From Prochlorococcus sp. AG-409-J19 (GTDB lineage: Bacteria > Cyanobacteriota > Cyanobacteriia > PCC-6307 > Cyanobiaceae): a DNA stretch of 64,000 nucleotides. Both the position numbers and the translations under genes were made by a program. This document shows, piece by piece, positions 1 to 11,100 of the stretch (positions are counted from its first letter, which is position 1; every line of letters begins with the position of its first letter). The stretch spans positions 21,552 through 85,551 of the forward strand of contig QCKC01000006.1 of assembly GCA_003215635.1 (NCBI GenBank), written 5' to 3'. The notes below the pieces were generated by a model. It saw nothing but the letters and a program-made list of their open reading frames with translations. It ran no database searches and was not told where the DNA came from.

Positions 1-974
1 AATTCGATCCATCTCAAATAATTAAAGTAATTATTTTTATAGCAAAAGAAGAAAATGGAGGACTACAGCCACTCCTCATTAGTTTAAGAGGTGATCAGAA
101 ACTAAACGAAGTTAAAATTGTAAACACACTTCATAATAAACTTGGAATAAATGTAATTGATTTATACCCCATAACTATTGATGAAATTCGAAATCAAGGA
201 TTATGTGAATTTCCATTTGGTTATCTAGGACCAGATTTAGATGACAAATATCTCCTGGGAGCAAAAACCTGGAAAAACAAGTTCCTAAGGATTGCTGACC
301 ATACAGCTACAAAATTAAAATTATTCATATGTGGATCAAACAAAGAAAATCACCATGTTACTCACATGAGTTGGGACAAGCTTGGAGGAATACCTTTATC
401 TGTTGATATAAGAAAAGCTGAAGTAGGAGATCTATGCGTCCATGATCAAACACAAACGCTATCTTCAATAAGAGGTATTGAAGTAGGTCATATCTTTCAA
501 CTAGGGAGGAAATATTCAGATTCTTTAGACGCAAAGTATACAAATGAATCTGGAGGACAAGAATCATTTTGGATGGGTTGCTATGGAATTGGCATTTCTC
601 GTCTCGCCCAAGCAGTTATCGAACAAAATCATGATGAAAATGGAATAATTTGGCCTATATCAATAGCTCCATACGAGATTATTATTAGTATCGCAAATAC
701 CAAAGATAAAACACAAACAAAACTAGGAGAGGAGTTATATAATAAACTCATTAAATTAGGGATAGAGGTATTACTGGACGACAGGAAAGAGCGTGCCGGA
801 GTAAAATTTAAAGATGCAGATTTACTTGGAATACCATGGAGGATTGTAGTTGGTAGAGAAGCAGAATTTAATAAAATCGAACTATTCGAAAGATCCAGCC
901 GTAACACAACCTTAATGATTGTGGATGATGCTATAAAAAAATTATCCTCTGAAATACCCTCTAAAAGAAGCTAA
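1..974 (+). CDS. proS: Prolyl-tRNA synthetase, 3' part (5' truncated by window)
   Basis: The frame is open from base 3 to the stop at 972-974, giving about 323 residues, so roughly the first 270 residues of a typical 570-600 residue bacterial ProRS lie outside the window. The enzyme charges tRNA(Pro) with proline. The visible part starts within the YbaK-like editing insertion, shown by RGDQKLNEVKI (bases about 90-122), a hallmark of bacterial-type ProRS. The class II motif 3 follows as GCYGIGISR (about 578-604), then the anticodon-binding domain starting at NGIIWPISIAPYE. The first internal ATG (366) falls well inside the conserved protein and is not the start. Identity is secure. Confidence 0.95.
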   Translation, partial: FDPSQIIKVIIFIAKEENGGLQPLLISLRGDQKLNEVKIVNTLHNKLGINVIDLYPITIDEIRNQGLCEFPFGYLGPDLDDKYLLGAKTWKNKFLRIADHTATKLKLFICGSNKENHHVTHMSWDKLGGIPLSVDIRKAEVGDLCVHDQTQTLSSIRGIEVGHIFQLGRKYSDSLDAKYTNESGGQESFWMGCYGIGISRLAQAVIEQNHDENGIIWPISIAPYEIIISIANTKDKTQTKLGEELYNKLIKLGIEVLLDDRKERAGVKFKDADLLGIPWRIVVGREAEFNKIELFERSSRNTTLMIVDDAIKKLSSEIPSKRS

Positions 975-1027
975 TTTGGACGCCTTGGACTCCCTAGCCC
1001 TAAAGTAAACAAAATTACACTAACAAC

Positions 1028-1471
1028 ATGGCGCCACTCTTACTTCGTAGAATCCGTAGGCTAATAGTGACAGGGATAAGCATCTGCCTTGGTCTTTTAT
1101 TAATTACCACTACTTTTGCAAGTAACGCCGTAGCTAAGGGTTCAACACTCTCAGGAGACTACCTAGAAGACACAATCTCAGTTGCCCAAACTCTACGAGA
1201 AACAATCTCAATTCCAAAGGAATCAAAAGGTCGAACTAAATCAGAACAGGAAGCAGTTGGACTTATTACTGACTACATCTCAAGGTATAGAAATCGACCT
1301 CAAATCAATGAGACCATTTCCTATACGACCATGCAAACTGCTCTAAATGCTTTGGCTGGTCATTACAACAACTCCAAAAGGCCACTATCAGAAGACCTCA
1401 AGAATCGTCTCGACAGTGAGCTATCTAAAGCCACTGAGCTAGTAAAACAAGACACTCAGGAAAATCTTTAA
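1028..1471 (+). CDS. psb27: Photosystem II assembly factor Psb27
   Basis: 147 residues. Psb27 is a lumenal four-helix protein that binds CP43 during assembly and repair of photosystem II. Residues about 10-36 form a basic n-region and a hydrophobic segment (signal peptide) ending near SNAVAKG, followed by the helical mature domain (GDYLEDTISVAQTLR... and TAL NALAGHY-type sequence). Many cyanobacterial Psb27 proteins are lipoproteins with an L-x-G/A-C lipobox. I see no cysteine anywhere near the cleavage region here, so the mature protein is probably soluble in the lumen. It lies 54 bases after proS and 72 before purA on the same strand. Confidence 0.9.
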   Translation: MAPLLLRRIRRLIVTGISICLGLLLITTTFASNAVAKGSTLSGDYLEDTISVAQTLRETISIPKESKGRTKSEQEAVGLITDYISRYRNRPQINETISYTTMQTALNALAGHYNNSKRPLSEDLKNRLDSELSKATELVKQDTQENL

Positions 1472-1498
1472 TTCATTTCTTTGACTTAAGGGAGGTAA

Positions 1499-2863
<1,365 letters not shown>

Positions 2864-2908
2864 AAAATATTTTATTACCTACATTCTCTAATATATTCAC
2901 TAAAGGAA

Positions 2909-3919
2909 ATGACTAATTCTCAACCATCAAAGCAAAGCCTTTTAGATTTAGTTGGCATTGGAAATTCAATTGTTGACATTCTTGTAAAGACAGAAGATGA
3001 ATTCCTAACTAATCACCAATTAAAGAAAGGATCAATGTGCCTAATTGATGAGGATCAAGCCAGTAAACTTTATGAATCCTGCATTAGTGATCAAAAAATA
3101 TCAGGAGGTTCTGCCGCAAATACCATTGCAGGGTTTGCAATGCTAGGAGGCAAAGCTGGCTTTATTGGGAGAGTGAAAAATGATAGTTTAGGAGAAACTT
3201 TTACTAACGAAATTAGAGAAATTGGAGTAATCTATGAAACGCCTCCTGCTGAAATTGGTTATCCCACTGCACAGTGCTTTGTGTTCGTCACTCCAGATGC
3301 TGAACGCACCATGTGTACTTTTCTTGGAGCCTCAACTCAATTAGATCCTGAAGATATTGATCTATCAATTGTAAAGCAAGCAAAAGTTCTATATTTAGAA
3401 GGATACCTCTGGGACAGTCCTCCAGCAAAAAAAGCCTTTCTCTCTGCTGCACAAGCAGCCAAAGATGCAGGGAAAAAGGTTGCACTTTCCCTTTCCGACG
3501 CATTTTGTGTTGAACGACACCGCGAAAGTTTTCTAGAACTAATTGAAAAACATATTGATATTCTCTTCGCAAATCAATCTGAGATAATGTCTTTATATCA
3601 AACATCTGAATTTGAAGAAGCAATCCAAAAAGTTAAAGGCAAAGCAAAAATAGTTATCTTAACTTCGGGAGAGAAAGGCTCTATTATACTTTCAGAAGAA
3701 AAATTTTTGAAAATACCTGCCTACAAATTTGGGGAATTAATAGATACTACTGGCGCTGGCGACCTATATGCATCAGGTTTTCTATACGGTTTCACTCAAA
3801 ACAAATCATTAGAGGAATGTGGAAGGATGGGCTCAATATGTGCTGGGCAAATAGTTACACAATTAGGACCTAGATCAGAAATTCCTTTAAAAAAATTATT
3901 AACTGAACAGCTAGCTTGA
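2909..3919 (+). CDS. PfkB-family carbohydrate/nucleoside kinase (adenosine-kinase-like)
   Basis: 336 residues of the ribokinase/PfkB fold. Motifs seen are GNSIVDIL near residue 17, the glycine-rich substrate motif GGSAANTIAGFAMLGG, and the C-terminal signature DTTGAGD at residues 279-285, whose last Asp is the catalytic base. The spacing and the N-terminal half resemble cyanobacterial proteins often labelled adenosine kinase or sugar kinase. The substrate cannot be fixed from sequence. It starts 45 bases after purA on the same strand, which fits, but does not prove, a purine-salvage role. It converges on cutA with a 6-base gap. Confidence 0.85.
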   Translation: MTNSQPSKQSLLDLVGIGNSIVDILVKTEDEFLTNHQLKKGSMCLIDEDQASKLYESCISDQKISGGSAANTIAGFAMLGGKAGFIGRVKNDSLGETFTNEIREIGVIYETPPAEIGYPTAQCFVFVTPDAERTMCTFLGASTQLDPEDIDLSIVKQAKVLYLEGYLWDSPPAKKAFLSAAQAAKDAGKKVALSLSDAFCVERHRESFLELIEKHIDILFANQSEIMSLYQTSEFEEAIQKVKGKAKIVILTSGEKGSIILSEEKFLKIPAYKFGELIDTTGAGDLYASGFLYGFTQNKSLEECGRMGSICAGQIVTQLGPRSEIPLKKLLTEQLA

Positions 3920-3925
3920 GAAGCA

Positions 3926-4258
3926 TCAAACCTTACAACAATCTAAAACCCAATTTGCATAATTATTGGATCCTGAAACAGTCCAATGAATGAATTCTGG
4001 CAAATCATAACTATGTAATTCTTCTATAGTCTTTTGAAGCTCTATGAGACATTCTGATGTTGTTTTAATAAACAACTGAATTTCTTTGCTTTCTTCAATT
4101 GCAGAGTCCCAAAAATATATACTATTAACTTCTCTGAAGCTAATACAGGCAGCAAGATTTCTTTTTACTAATTCTCTAGCAAGATTATTAGCTCTTTCAA
4201 AGTCTACCTCGGTAGTAACAACGGAAACGACTTGGATGTTTTCTGCGATTCTATTCAT
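3926..4258 (-). CDS. cutA: CutA divalent-ion tolerance protein
   Basis: 110 residues from the ATG at 4258 (MNRIAENIQVV). The frame stays open up to 4312, but that would add 18 unusual residues and overlap cobK, so the shorter form is preferred. CutA1 is a small trimeric ferredoxin-like protein linked to metal tolerance, with an unclear biochemical role. Family motifs are VTTEVDFERANNLARELV, the LAACISF strand, the Y-F-W-D core, and the C-terminal EFIHWTV strand. It lies downstream of cobK on the same strand. Confidence 0.9.
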   Translation of the reverse strand: MNRIAENIQVVSVVTTEVDFERANNLARELVKRNLAACISFREVNSIYFWDSAIEESKEIQLFIKTTSECLIELQKTIEELHSYDLPEFIHWTVSGSNNYANWVLDCCKV

Positions 4259-4295
4259 TAAATTAACTGGACATAAATAATCTATAATTTTATAT

Positions 4296-5093
4296 CTAAT
4301 TGCAGAATTCAATTAATTCTTTCACATTGTTCACAACATTTGTATTATAGGTAAAACAGGGCCTCATAATCATCAAAAGACGTAGATCATTTTTAAAACA
4401 AACAGATTCCCAAAGATTTTGAATAGTCCCGCCTGATTGTCTGCAAATCACTAAATCTATTGACCAGCGTTTACATAGCGCCTCTTCTAACTCTCCATTC
4501 CAAAACAATTGCCGAGGATGCAATATAGCCAGGTGATTCGGTGGAATAGAACTTGCCAAAGCCATTCTAATACTCTCTGGCGATGGCAAAACACGTGCAA
4601 AAACTCTTGCACCTGCTTCTCGAAGAAGAAAAGAAGCTTTATTCAAAGATCTCGAACCTAAAGCAATCAATACATTCTTTCCATTTAATTTTTCTGAGGG
4701 AAGGTCAGAAATGTCTCTCAACAAACAGGCATCGTAGAAATTACTTGTGGGCCTATCAAATCGAACAAGAGGCTGCTTCAATGATTGACACGCAATATGC
4801 AGTTGTTGACTTATAACCTCTGCAAAAGGATGAGTAGCATCAACAACCCATTCAAAAGGCTTTTGCAAAAACCTACTGTGATGAATTATTTCTTCTATAC
4901 CTTCAACACCTGACAAACATCCTATCCAAACATTCTCTAACGGCAGATTTTGATATGCAGTTGATGCTTTAGAGGTGACTACACTCACACTTACAGTCCA
5001 CCCCTGCCTGATTAGCGCCATCGCGATATAAGGCCCCTCACCTGTCCCAGCAAGCAGCCAGATATGCCTATGGCAATTCTTTCTTGTTTGCAT
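4296..5093 (-). CDS. cobK: Precorrin-6A reductase (cobalamin pathway)
   Basis: About 265 residues from the ATG at 5093 (MQTRKNCHRH). Two earlier ATGs in frame (5108, 5165) would run into the divergent ssb start. CobK/CbiJ uses NAD(P)H to reduce precorrin-6A in corrin ring synthesis. Seen are the N-terminal Rossmann-like LAGTGEGPYIA, WVVDATHPFA with its D-A-T-H-P-F-A hallmark, and QSGG near the C-terminus. Picocyanobacteria make pseudocobalamin, so the gene is expected. It is divergent from ssb: the two ATGs are only about 30 bases apart, so their promoters must overlap the coding ends. Confidence 0.88.
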   Translation of the reverse strand: MQTRKNCHRHIWLLAGTGEGPYIAMALIRQGWTVSVSVVTSKASTAYQNLPLENVWIGCLSGVEGIEEIIHHSRFLQKPFEWVVDATHPFAEVISQQLHIACQSLKQPLVRFDRPTSNFYDACLLRDISDLPSEKLNGKNVLIALGSRSLNKASFLLREAGARVFARVLPSPESIRMALASSIPPNHLAILHPRQLFWNGELEEALCKRWSIDLVICRQSGGTIQNLWESVCFKNDLRLLMIMRPCFTYNTNVVNNVKELIEFCN

Positions 5094-5122
5094 CAGGATG
5101 TCGCTCATTCCAACCAATAGAA

Positions 5123-5602
5123 ATGAATCACTGCTTACTAGAAGTGGAGGTAATACAGCCCCCAACCATTCGCTACACCCAAGACAATCAGACTCCGATT
5201 GCGGAAATGGAGGTTAGATTTGCAGGGCTGCGCGCGGAAGATGAACCTAGTCATCTAAAAGTAGTTGGATGGGGAAATCTTGCTCAAGAGCTACCAAACC
5301 GTGTTCAGGCAGGGCAAAAGCTTTTGCTAGAAGGACGATTAAGAATGAATACTATGTCCCGTCAGGATGGAACAAAAGAAAAACGAGCGGAATTCACTCT
5401 TTCAAGATTGCATCCTCTAGGGAGTAATTCAACATCAACAAATCTAAAAAACGATCTTGACTCACCCGCCAAAAATGAAAAACAACCAAATACTTCCTCG
5501 AACCAAAATTATTTACCAAAGGAACAGGAAGATAAAAAAGATATTTCAACTACTTGGAATAGTGCCCCTCTAGTTCCTGATACCGATGATATCCCTTTCT
5601 AG
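5123..5602 (+). CDS. ssb: Single-stranded DNA-binding protein
   Basis: 159 residues from MNHCLLEVEV at 5123. The OB fold spans about residues 1-105, with VVGWGNLAQEL and LLLEGRLRM as typical beta strands. A low-complexity polar linker follows, and the acidic tail ends in DTDDIPF, the conserved tip that docks replication and repair partners. An ATG at 5084 is in frame but would add 13 residues without homology and overlap cobK further. The tail identifies a replicative-type SSB. Confidence 0.9.
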   Translation: MNHCLLEVEVIQPPTIRYTQDNQTPIAEMEVRFAGLRAEDEPSHLKVVGWGNLAQELPNRVQAGQKLLLEGRLRMNTMSRQDGTKEKRAEFTLSRLHPLGSNSTSTNLKNDLDSPAKNEKQPNTSSNQNYLPKEQEDKKDISTTWNSAPLVPDTDDIPF

Positions 5603-5606
5603 TGAT

Positions 5607-5801
5607 TCAATTAGAGCTTTTCTCTTCCTCTAGAGACTCCCTGGCACGGAGCAAAAGCTGTCCCATTTCCCTTTCTAACGCAGCCAAATCCCAACGAAGG
5701 TCTTCCCAACGGCCACTATCAATTTGCTGAAGTAGCCAAGACCTATCCGAGTCAAGTTTCCGAATCAGATCTAAAAGTTCGTGATTGTTGGAACTAGGCA
5801 A
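5607..5801 (-). CDS. Small conserved-looking coiled-coil protein, unknown function
   Basis: 64 residues, MPSSNNHELLDLIRKLDSDR at the start. The sequence is charged, Leu- and Trp-containing (RWEDLRWDLAALEREM) and predicted mostly helical, like a short coiled coil. It converges on ssb with a 4-base gap and is divergent from the DUF2854 gene. No family is recognised with confidence. Codon use and composition look coding, and compact helical proteins of this size are common in Prochlorococcus. Confidence 0.6.
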   Translation of the reverse strand: MPSSNNHELLDLIRKLDSDRSWLLQQIDSGRWEDLRWDLAALEREMGQLLLRARESLEEEKSSN

Positions 5802-5849
5802 TGTCCAAACCCCTCTTTAAAAGACCTCTTTAATCGTAAAAGTGACGCC

Positions 5850-6413
5850 ATGAAAGCTCTTCTCTCTCCCGCCAATATCATTACAGTCACAGGTGGTGTT
5901 TTAACGGTTATTGGCGCTATTGCATATGCCACTGGTGCTGCCAATCTAAGCGTTCCCACATTGTTTTATGGTTTCCCAATTTTTTTAGGTGGTCTAGCAC
6001 TAAAAACATCAGAACTCCCTCCTGCGAAAAAAATTGGTGTCCAATCATTTGCAAATAGCAACGCTCCAGATGAACTAAAAAAACTTGTTGGTGATGTAAC
6101 CAGATGGCGTTATGGACAAAAAGCACATCTAGAATCATCTCTTCAAGTTTTAGATCTGTGGGATAGCGATAATCCTCCGGAACTTATTCAAATTGAGGAA
6201 TTAGATACTCCTGCTGGTTTTGGAGTTTCCCTAAAATTTAAAATTGCAGGAGTGCCTCTTGAAAAATGGAACGAAAAGCAAGAACGACTAGGAAGATTTT
6301 TTGCAAAAGGACTTTCAGCTGAAATTATTTCTTCATCTCCTGAAAATCTAGATCTGATGCTTCTACCCAAAAAAAATTCTAGTGACTCTAAAGTCGATAC
6401 AAAAGACACCTAA
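5850..6413 (+). CDS. DUF2854 membrane-associated protein
   Basis: 187 residues from MKALLSPANI at 5850; the frame is open from 5781 but the first 23 residues overlap the divergent small gene and look non-conserved. Two hydrophobic segments (about residues 8-30 and 34-50; VTGGVLTVIGAIAYATG and LFYGFPIFLGGLAL) are followed by a soluble domain of about 130 residues. This layout matches the cyanobacterial and plastid DUF2854 family, whose function is unknown. It is followed 13 bases later by argB on the same strand. Confidence 0.8.
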   Translation: MKALLSPANIITVTGGVLTVIGAIAYATGAANLSVPTLFYGFPIFLGGLALKTSELPPAKKIGVQSFANSNAPDELKKLVGDVTRWRYGQKAHLESSLQVLDLWDSDNPPELIQIEELDTPAGFGVSLKFKIAGVPLEKWNEKQERLGRFFAKGLSAEIISSSPENLDLMLLPKKNSSDSKVDTKDT

Positions 6414-6426
6414 TACTAAATGAAAA

Positions 6427-7338
6427 ATGTCTAATAAAGACCTTCATAAAACACACTCACCCAAATCAAATGACAATGCAAAAAGGGTTTCTGTTCTCAG
6501 CGAAGCCCTTCCTTACATTCAAAGATTTGCGAACAGAAGAATAATCATCAAATATGGCGGGGCCGCAATGGCTCACTCTAATCTTCAAGAGGCAGTCTTT
6601 AGAGATCTAGCACTCCTTGCCAGTGTTGGAGTTCAGCCAATTGTTGTACATGGAGGAGGACCAGAAATAAATCATTGGCTAGAAAAACTTGATATAAAGC
6701 CTGAGTTTAAGGAAGGTCTTCGCGTTACAGATTCTCATACTATGGATATTGTTGAAATGGTCCTTATGGGACGAGTGAACAAAAAAATAGTTAATGGATT
6801 AAATCTCCTAGGTGCTAAAGCAGTTGGACTAAGCGGCTGTGACGGCAAATTAATTGAAGCCACGCTTTTAGGGAAAGGTAGCCATGGTTTTGTTGGGAAT
6901 GTGTCAAAAGTGAACCCTGAGGTACTTGAACCTATTCTTTCAAAAGGTTACATACCAGTTATCTCTAGCGTTGCAGCAAATGAGAAAGGACGTACCCACA
7001 ACATCAATGCAGATACTGTCGCAGGTGAACTTGCAGCTTCATTGCATGCAGAGAAACTGATACTGCTTACTGACACTCCAGGAATTCTTAGAGAAAGGGA
7101 CAATCACTCAACTCTTATAAAAAAAATCAACACATCAGAAGCCCATACTTTAATTAAAAATGGAGTAGTCCAGGGAGGTATGACGCCAAAAACTGAATGC
7201 TGCATTAGAGCGCTAGCTCAAGGAGTGCATGCCGCACATATTATTGACGGAAGAGTTGCACATTCAATCTTACTAGAAATCTTTACAGATGAAGGTATCG
7301 GAACAATGGTCATTGAGAATAACAATCAAACAAGATGA
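6427..7338 (+). CDS. argB: Acetylglutamate kinase
   Basis: 303 residues. It phosphorylates N-acetylglutamate, the controlled step of arginine synthesis. In cyanobacteria and plants the enzyme is arginine-sensitive and activated by the PII protein GlnB. Visible motifs are IIKYGGAAM (ATP), [16 protein letters not shown] (N-acetylglutamate), [12 protein letters not shown] and LLTDTPGIL. An N-terminal helix of about 25 residues before the core, as in the hexameric arginine-inhibited type, is present. The stop overlaps the next ATG as ATGA, implying translational coupling. Confidence 0.95.
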   Translation: MSNKDLHKTHSPKSNDNAKRVSVLSEALPYIQRFANRRIIIKYGGAAMAHSNLQEAVFRDLALLASVGVQPIVVHGGGPEINHWLEKLDIKPEFKEGLRVTDSHTMDIVEMVLMGRVNKKIVNGLNLLGAKAVGLSGCDGKLIEATLLGKGSHGFVGNVSKVNPEVLEPILSKGYIPVISSVAANEKGRTHNINADTVAGELAASLHAEKLILLTDTPGILRERDNHSTLIKKINTSEAHTLIKNGVVQGGMTPKTECCIRALAQGVHAAHIIDGRVAHSILLEIFTDEGIGTMVIENNNQTR

Positions 7339-8429
7339 GTCTTTGGATTGAAGCTGCTTCTGATGCTATTCAAAGAGGAGAATACAAAGAAGCAATTGCC
7401 TCACTAAAAACACTACAAAACAAACAGACTCTGACAAATGCAGAAAGTTCTCAGCTTTCAATGCTAATGATCACTGCATTGATGGGTTTAGGCGATGACA
7501 AACAAGCAATAAAGTATTGCAGGCTCTTAACAAAATGCGAAGACAAAGAATTAAGACAAAATGCAAAAGATTTACTAGCAATATTAGAAGCACCAAGCCT
7601 ACCAAGACCAGCAAATTGGTCTATAAAAATACCAGATCTTAATTCAGAGGAAATAAAAGACAAATATCCATCTAAGAGTTATAGACATCTCTCTAAGTCA
7701 CAAGATAATATCCAACCACCAACTGGACCTACTCGAGATCTAGGCATTGGGTTTTCCCTTCTTGTTTTAGCTGTATTGATAGGCTTGACTTTTTTACTTA
7801 GTGGTTGCGTAAGGATTACAACTGAGATTAATTTACCAACTCCTAATAGAGTAAATTTCAGATGGTACATAGATAGCCAAAGGGACCGCCCAACAAACTG
7901 GCAATTTGCCTTAGAAGAATCTCTAAATAAATTGTCTAATAAATTGCAATCTATAGACAGATCTAAGGGTACACAAATAATCACTTCTAAAACTCAAAAT
8001 CCAACTGATTCCAAACTATTTCTAAATGAAATAATTACACTCGCAGGAAAAACAGCAGGCATTACTATTAATCCAACAGAGTTAACACTAAAAGAACAAA
8101 ATCGGATCATAGGTATACAACAAGAATTAGACCTAAAGATTGATCTAAGAGAACTACCTAATTATCCAAAGCTGGAACTTTTACTCGTAGTAAATCCTAA
8201 ATTTCAACAATCAATTAAAGGTATAGAACCGATCAAAAGGAATCTAAAGCCTAATAATAGTAGATGGGAACTAAACCCTGGAGAAATAAATTATATAAGA
8301 GCAAGATATTGGAGGTGGAGCATAATTGGCCTAGGCAGTATTATTTTAATAACTTTGCTTATAGGCAGTTTTATATTGCAAAGAATACGTACAGAACTTG
8401 GATTTGGATTCCCTCAACTGCCACCATAA
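7335..8429 (+). CDS. DUF3153 membrane protein with N-terminal helical repeats
   Basis: 364 residues, starting inside the argB stop (ATGA). Residues 1-80 are helical and TPR-like ([17 protein letters not shown]). A hydrophobic stretch at about 134-156 ends in LLSGCVR, which looks like a lipobox or membrane anchor. A soluble domain resembling DUF3153 follows (residues about 158-330), and a second membrane helix lies near the C-terminus ([18 protein letters not shown]). The layout suggests a membrane-tethered periplasmic or lumenal protein. No function is known for this family. Confidence 0.75.
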   Translation: MSLWIEAASDAIQRGEYKEAIASLKTLQNKQTLTNAESSQLSMLMITALMGLGDDKQAIKYCRLLTKCEDKELRQNAKDLLAILEAPSLPRPANWSIKIPDLNSEEIKDKYPSKSYRHLSKSQDNIQPPTGPTRDLGIGFSLLVLAVLIGLTFLLSGCVRITTEINLPTPNRVNFRWYIDSQRDRPTNWQFALEESLNKLSNKLQSIDRSKGTQIITSKTQNPTDSKLFLNEIITLAGKTAGITINPTELTLKEQNRIIGIQQELDLKIDLRELPNYPKLELLLVVNPKFQQSIKGIEPIKRNLKPNNSRWELNPGEINYIRARYWRWSIIGLGSIILITLLIGSFILQRIRTELGFGFPQLPP

Positions 8430-8452
8430 AAGACACCTTAAATCTTTAAAGC

Positions 8453-10732
8453 TTATAAATTAATTGGATCTGGATCAACAGATAAATTTATCCCCTTTGG
8501 TAAAAGGTCCCATAGTGCTTCCCCAAAAGGCAAAGGCAATGAACTTTTTTCAGGACCATGAATAAGAATTTGCCATCTTGAACGATCAGCAACTCTTGGA
8601 ATCATTGATGGAGCTGGCCCCACCAAACACCAACCTCTCTCATTACAAATGGGTCTTACTTTTTCAGCAATGACAGTTGCTGCAGTAGCAGTGATCGAAT
8701 TGGACTTGCCAGATAGGCGTAGCAAACAAGCTCGGCGATAAGGAACCAATCCAGCTTCACGACGAAGCTCTGCCTCCTCTTTTAGAAATTCTTCATAACG
8801 ACCATCCTTTAAATGAATAATCACAGGATGTTCTGGGGTATAGGTCTGAACTAAGACTTTCCCAGGCCTTTCGCCCCTCCCTGCTCTTCCAGCAAGCTGC
8901 ATTAAAAGTTGAAGACATTGTTCTCCCGCTTGAAGATCAGGTCGATGAAGTAAGCCATCTGCAGCTAAAACAGCTGCCAAAGTCACCTTTGGCATATCCA
9001 TTCCCTTAGCAAGCATCTGAGTTCCAACTAATACATCTGCTTCTCCAGAAGCAAATCGTTCTAATAAACGACGATGACCATCTCTCCCGGCAGTAGTATC
9101 TCGATCAAATCGCAAAAGTCTCAGCCCTTTCAGCTCATTAGACAAAAGTTCTATAACTCTTTGGGTACCTGCTCCAAAAGGTTTAAAAAAAGAAGAACCA
9201 CAACTGTCGCAGTATTTTTTTACTTCCGCTCGATAATCACACCAATGACATCTCAACCACTGCATTCCACTGCGCCCTTTATGAACAGTTAAAGCAACAT
9301 CGCAATGAGGACATTGAACAACCTCTCCACAGCTTCTACAACTCAAAAAACTGCTATATCCCCTGCGAGGTACCAAAATCAATGCCTGCTCTCCATCTTC
9401 AGGCAATTTCGACAAATAGTTCATTAATGGACGACTTATAAGTTTCTTATGGCCATCAACCAATTCGTTCCGCATATCAACAACCTGAACCGCAGGCAGT
9501 GGCTTTTCAGAAATTCTTGAATTTAAACGTGCCAAGGCAATTGGGCCATTAGGAGAAAGCGACTTCCAGGTAGCAAGAGAAGGTGTTGCAGTACCAAGTA
9601 AAACTCTTGCCCCATTTCCTTTGGCTCTATCCAAAGCCACTTCACGAGCGTGATAGCAAGGCATAGGAGATTCCTGCTTATAAGAAGAATCATGCTCTTC
9701 ATCCAAAACAATTAACCCAAGAGGACTCAATGGCAAAAAGATGGCTGATCTAGTTCCTACTACGACCATGGGATAACTAGAACTAAGAATTTCCCGCCAA
9801 GTAGAAACTCTTTCTTTATCTGAACAACCACTGTGATACTCCAGAACTTTTCTGCCAAATCTTTTTCTACATCTATCCACCAATTGAGGGATTAAACCTA
9901 TTTCTGGAGTCAAAATCAAGCAATTACGGCCTTCTTCAAGCTCTTTGGATGCGACTTGCAAATAAACCTCAGTTTTTCCTGAACCAGTTACCCCCCAAAG
10001 TAAAAAAGAACTTCCTGGAGGCTGCTCATTAAATAAATCAACCGCATTGCTTTGCTCTTTATTAAGTTTCCGTGGGGCCTCCAATACAGATTGACGGGAT
10101 GTTTGCGTAATCAATTCTCTTATCTCTTTTTTTTCTTCTCGCTTTTCACGCAAAACAATTCCTCTGGTAATAAGCCCTTTAATCATTTGAAGACCAAATC
10201 CTTCTCTTTGAAGATCTTTTTGCCAGCTCCCCCCACCTCTGGAAAGAAGAAATGAGATCAATTCCGATTGTCTCTTAGAGATATTCTTTTCTCTCAAATA
10301 ATCTGATGAAACTTTTACCCACCAAAATCTTTTAACATAACTTTCCTTAGGAATCCTTTGTCCTAACCATCCTGGAGGCAAAGCCGTTTTCAGCATCCTA
10401 AAAGGAGTTATATGGCACTTAATCGCGACTTCTTCTAACCACTCTCGCCAAGAAGGATCAACAGCTGCAGGTTGCAAAATAGCTTCAACCAATTGAATTT
10501 GATAGCCATTTGAAGATCCCTGATCATCAACTCTGGCCATTCTTGACTCTCTTACAGCAACAACCACTCCAGTAATTCGCCTACCTCTTAAACGGACTAA
10601 TACCAAATCGCCCAAGCCAACCCCTAATTGTTTTCCATCCAAATAGGTAAAGCATCGACCCTCCCGTCCTGCTTCAAGCCATACATCGACCTCAATCCGA
10701 GGGATAGTTGAACTAATACTTGCCGAGCTCAC
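8453..10732 (-). CDS. priA: Primosomal replication restart helicase PriA
   Basis: 759 residues from a GTG at 10732. PriA is a 3'-5' superfamily 2 helicase that reloads the replisome at stalled forks. The N-terminal 3'-DNA-end binding domain spans about 1-100, Walker A GVTGSGKTEVY lies at 247-257, and the DEEH box is in LIVLDEEHDSSYKQ. Eight cysteines in four C-x2-C pairs form the zinc-binding insert (CRSC, CPHC, CHWC, CDSC). Motif VI appears as LAGRAGRG. Size and motifs are complete. It is divergent from the sigma factor gene. Confidence 0.95.
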   Translation of the reverse strand: MSSASISSTIPRIEVDVWLEAGREGRCFTYLDGKQLGVGLGDLVLVRLRGRRITGVVVAVRESRMARVDDQGSSNGYQIQLVEAILQPAAVDPSWREWLEEVAIKCHITPFRMLKTALPPGWLGQRIPKESYVKRFWWVKVSSDYLREKNISKRQSELISFLLSRGGGSWQKDLQREGFGLQMIKGLITRGIVLREKREEKKEIRELITQTSRQSVLEAPRKLNKEQSNAVDLFNEQPPGSSFLLWGVTGSGKTEVYLQVASKELEEGRNCLILTPEIGLIPQLVDRCRKRFGRKVLEYHSGCSDKERVSTWREILSSSYPMVVVGTRSAIFLPLSPLGLIVLDEEHDSSYKQESPMPCYHAREVALDRAKGNGARVLLGTATPSLATWKSLSPNGPIALARLNSRISEKPLPAVQVVDMRNELVDGHKKLISRPLMNYLSKLPEDGEQALILVPRRGYSSFLSCRSCGEVVQCPHCDVALTVHKGRSGMQWLRCHWCDYRAEVKKYCDSCGSSFFKPFGAGTQRVIELLSNELKGLRLLRFDRDTTAGRDGHRRLLERFASGEADVLVGTQMLAKGMDMPKVTLAAVLAADGLLHRPDLQAGEQCLQLLMQLAGRAGRGERPGKVLVQTYTPEHPVIIHLKDGRYEEFLKEEAELRREAGLVPYRRACLLRLSGKSNSITATAATVIAEKVRPICNERGWCLVGPAPSMIPRVADRSRWQILIHGPEKSSLPLPFGEALWDLLPKGINLSVDPDPINL

Positions 10733-11100
10733 AAGTTTTTTTTAACATGAAAGTGTTGAGCAGTTCAAAAGCTGTTGACGGAGCTAAGCAGAGTTCCGAC
10801 CAGAGGGAAGACATGTAGATCGAACCACACGGGAACAAACCCAAAGTGTTCGACCGGTCTGAGAAAGCCCCTGACATCACTGCCAAGGTTCTCGGATACC
10901 TTTCAATCCGTTTCAACCCAAACCATCAGCTCACAGTTCAAACTTAATCAAAAGGGTCCACCTTTTCTCTCCAGATTCCTAATCTCTGGTGAATTAAGTT
11001 CTAACTTTAATGCTGGGTTTTATTGTCATCGCTCCACTGCATTTAATTGTAGAAGCAATTTCGGGTTGGCAAGCGAGTCTATTCTTCTGCGTCTTCTGAT
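10733..11100. other. 368-base intergenic region between priA and the sigma factor gene
   Basis: This gap separates two divergent genes and is unusually long for this compact genome. I see no convincing gene. An open frame at 10775-11104 is Ser/Thr/Arg-rich with no domain and looks like chance, although it ends in an ATGA overlap with the downstream start. The stretch most likely holds the priA and sigma promoters plus a long 5' leader for the sigma gene. No clear terminator or riboswitch is evident. Confidence 0.5.
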
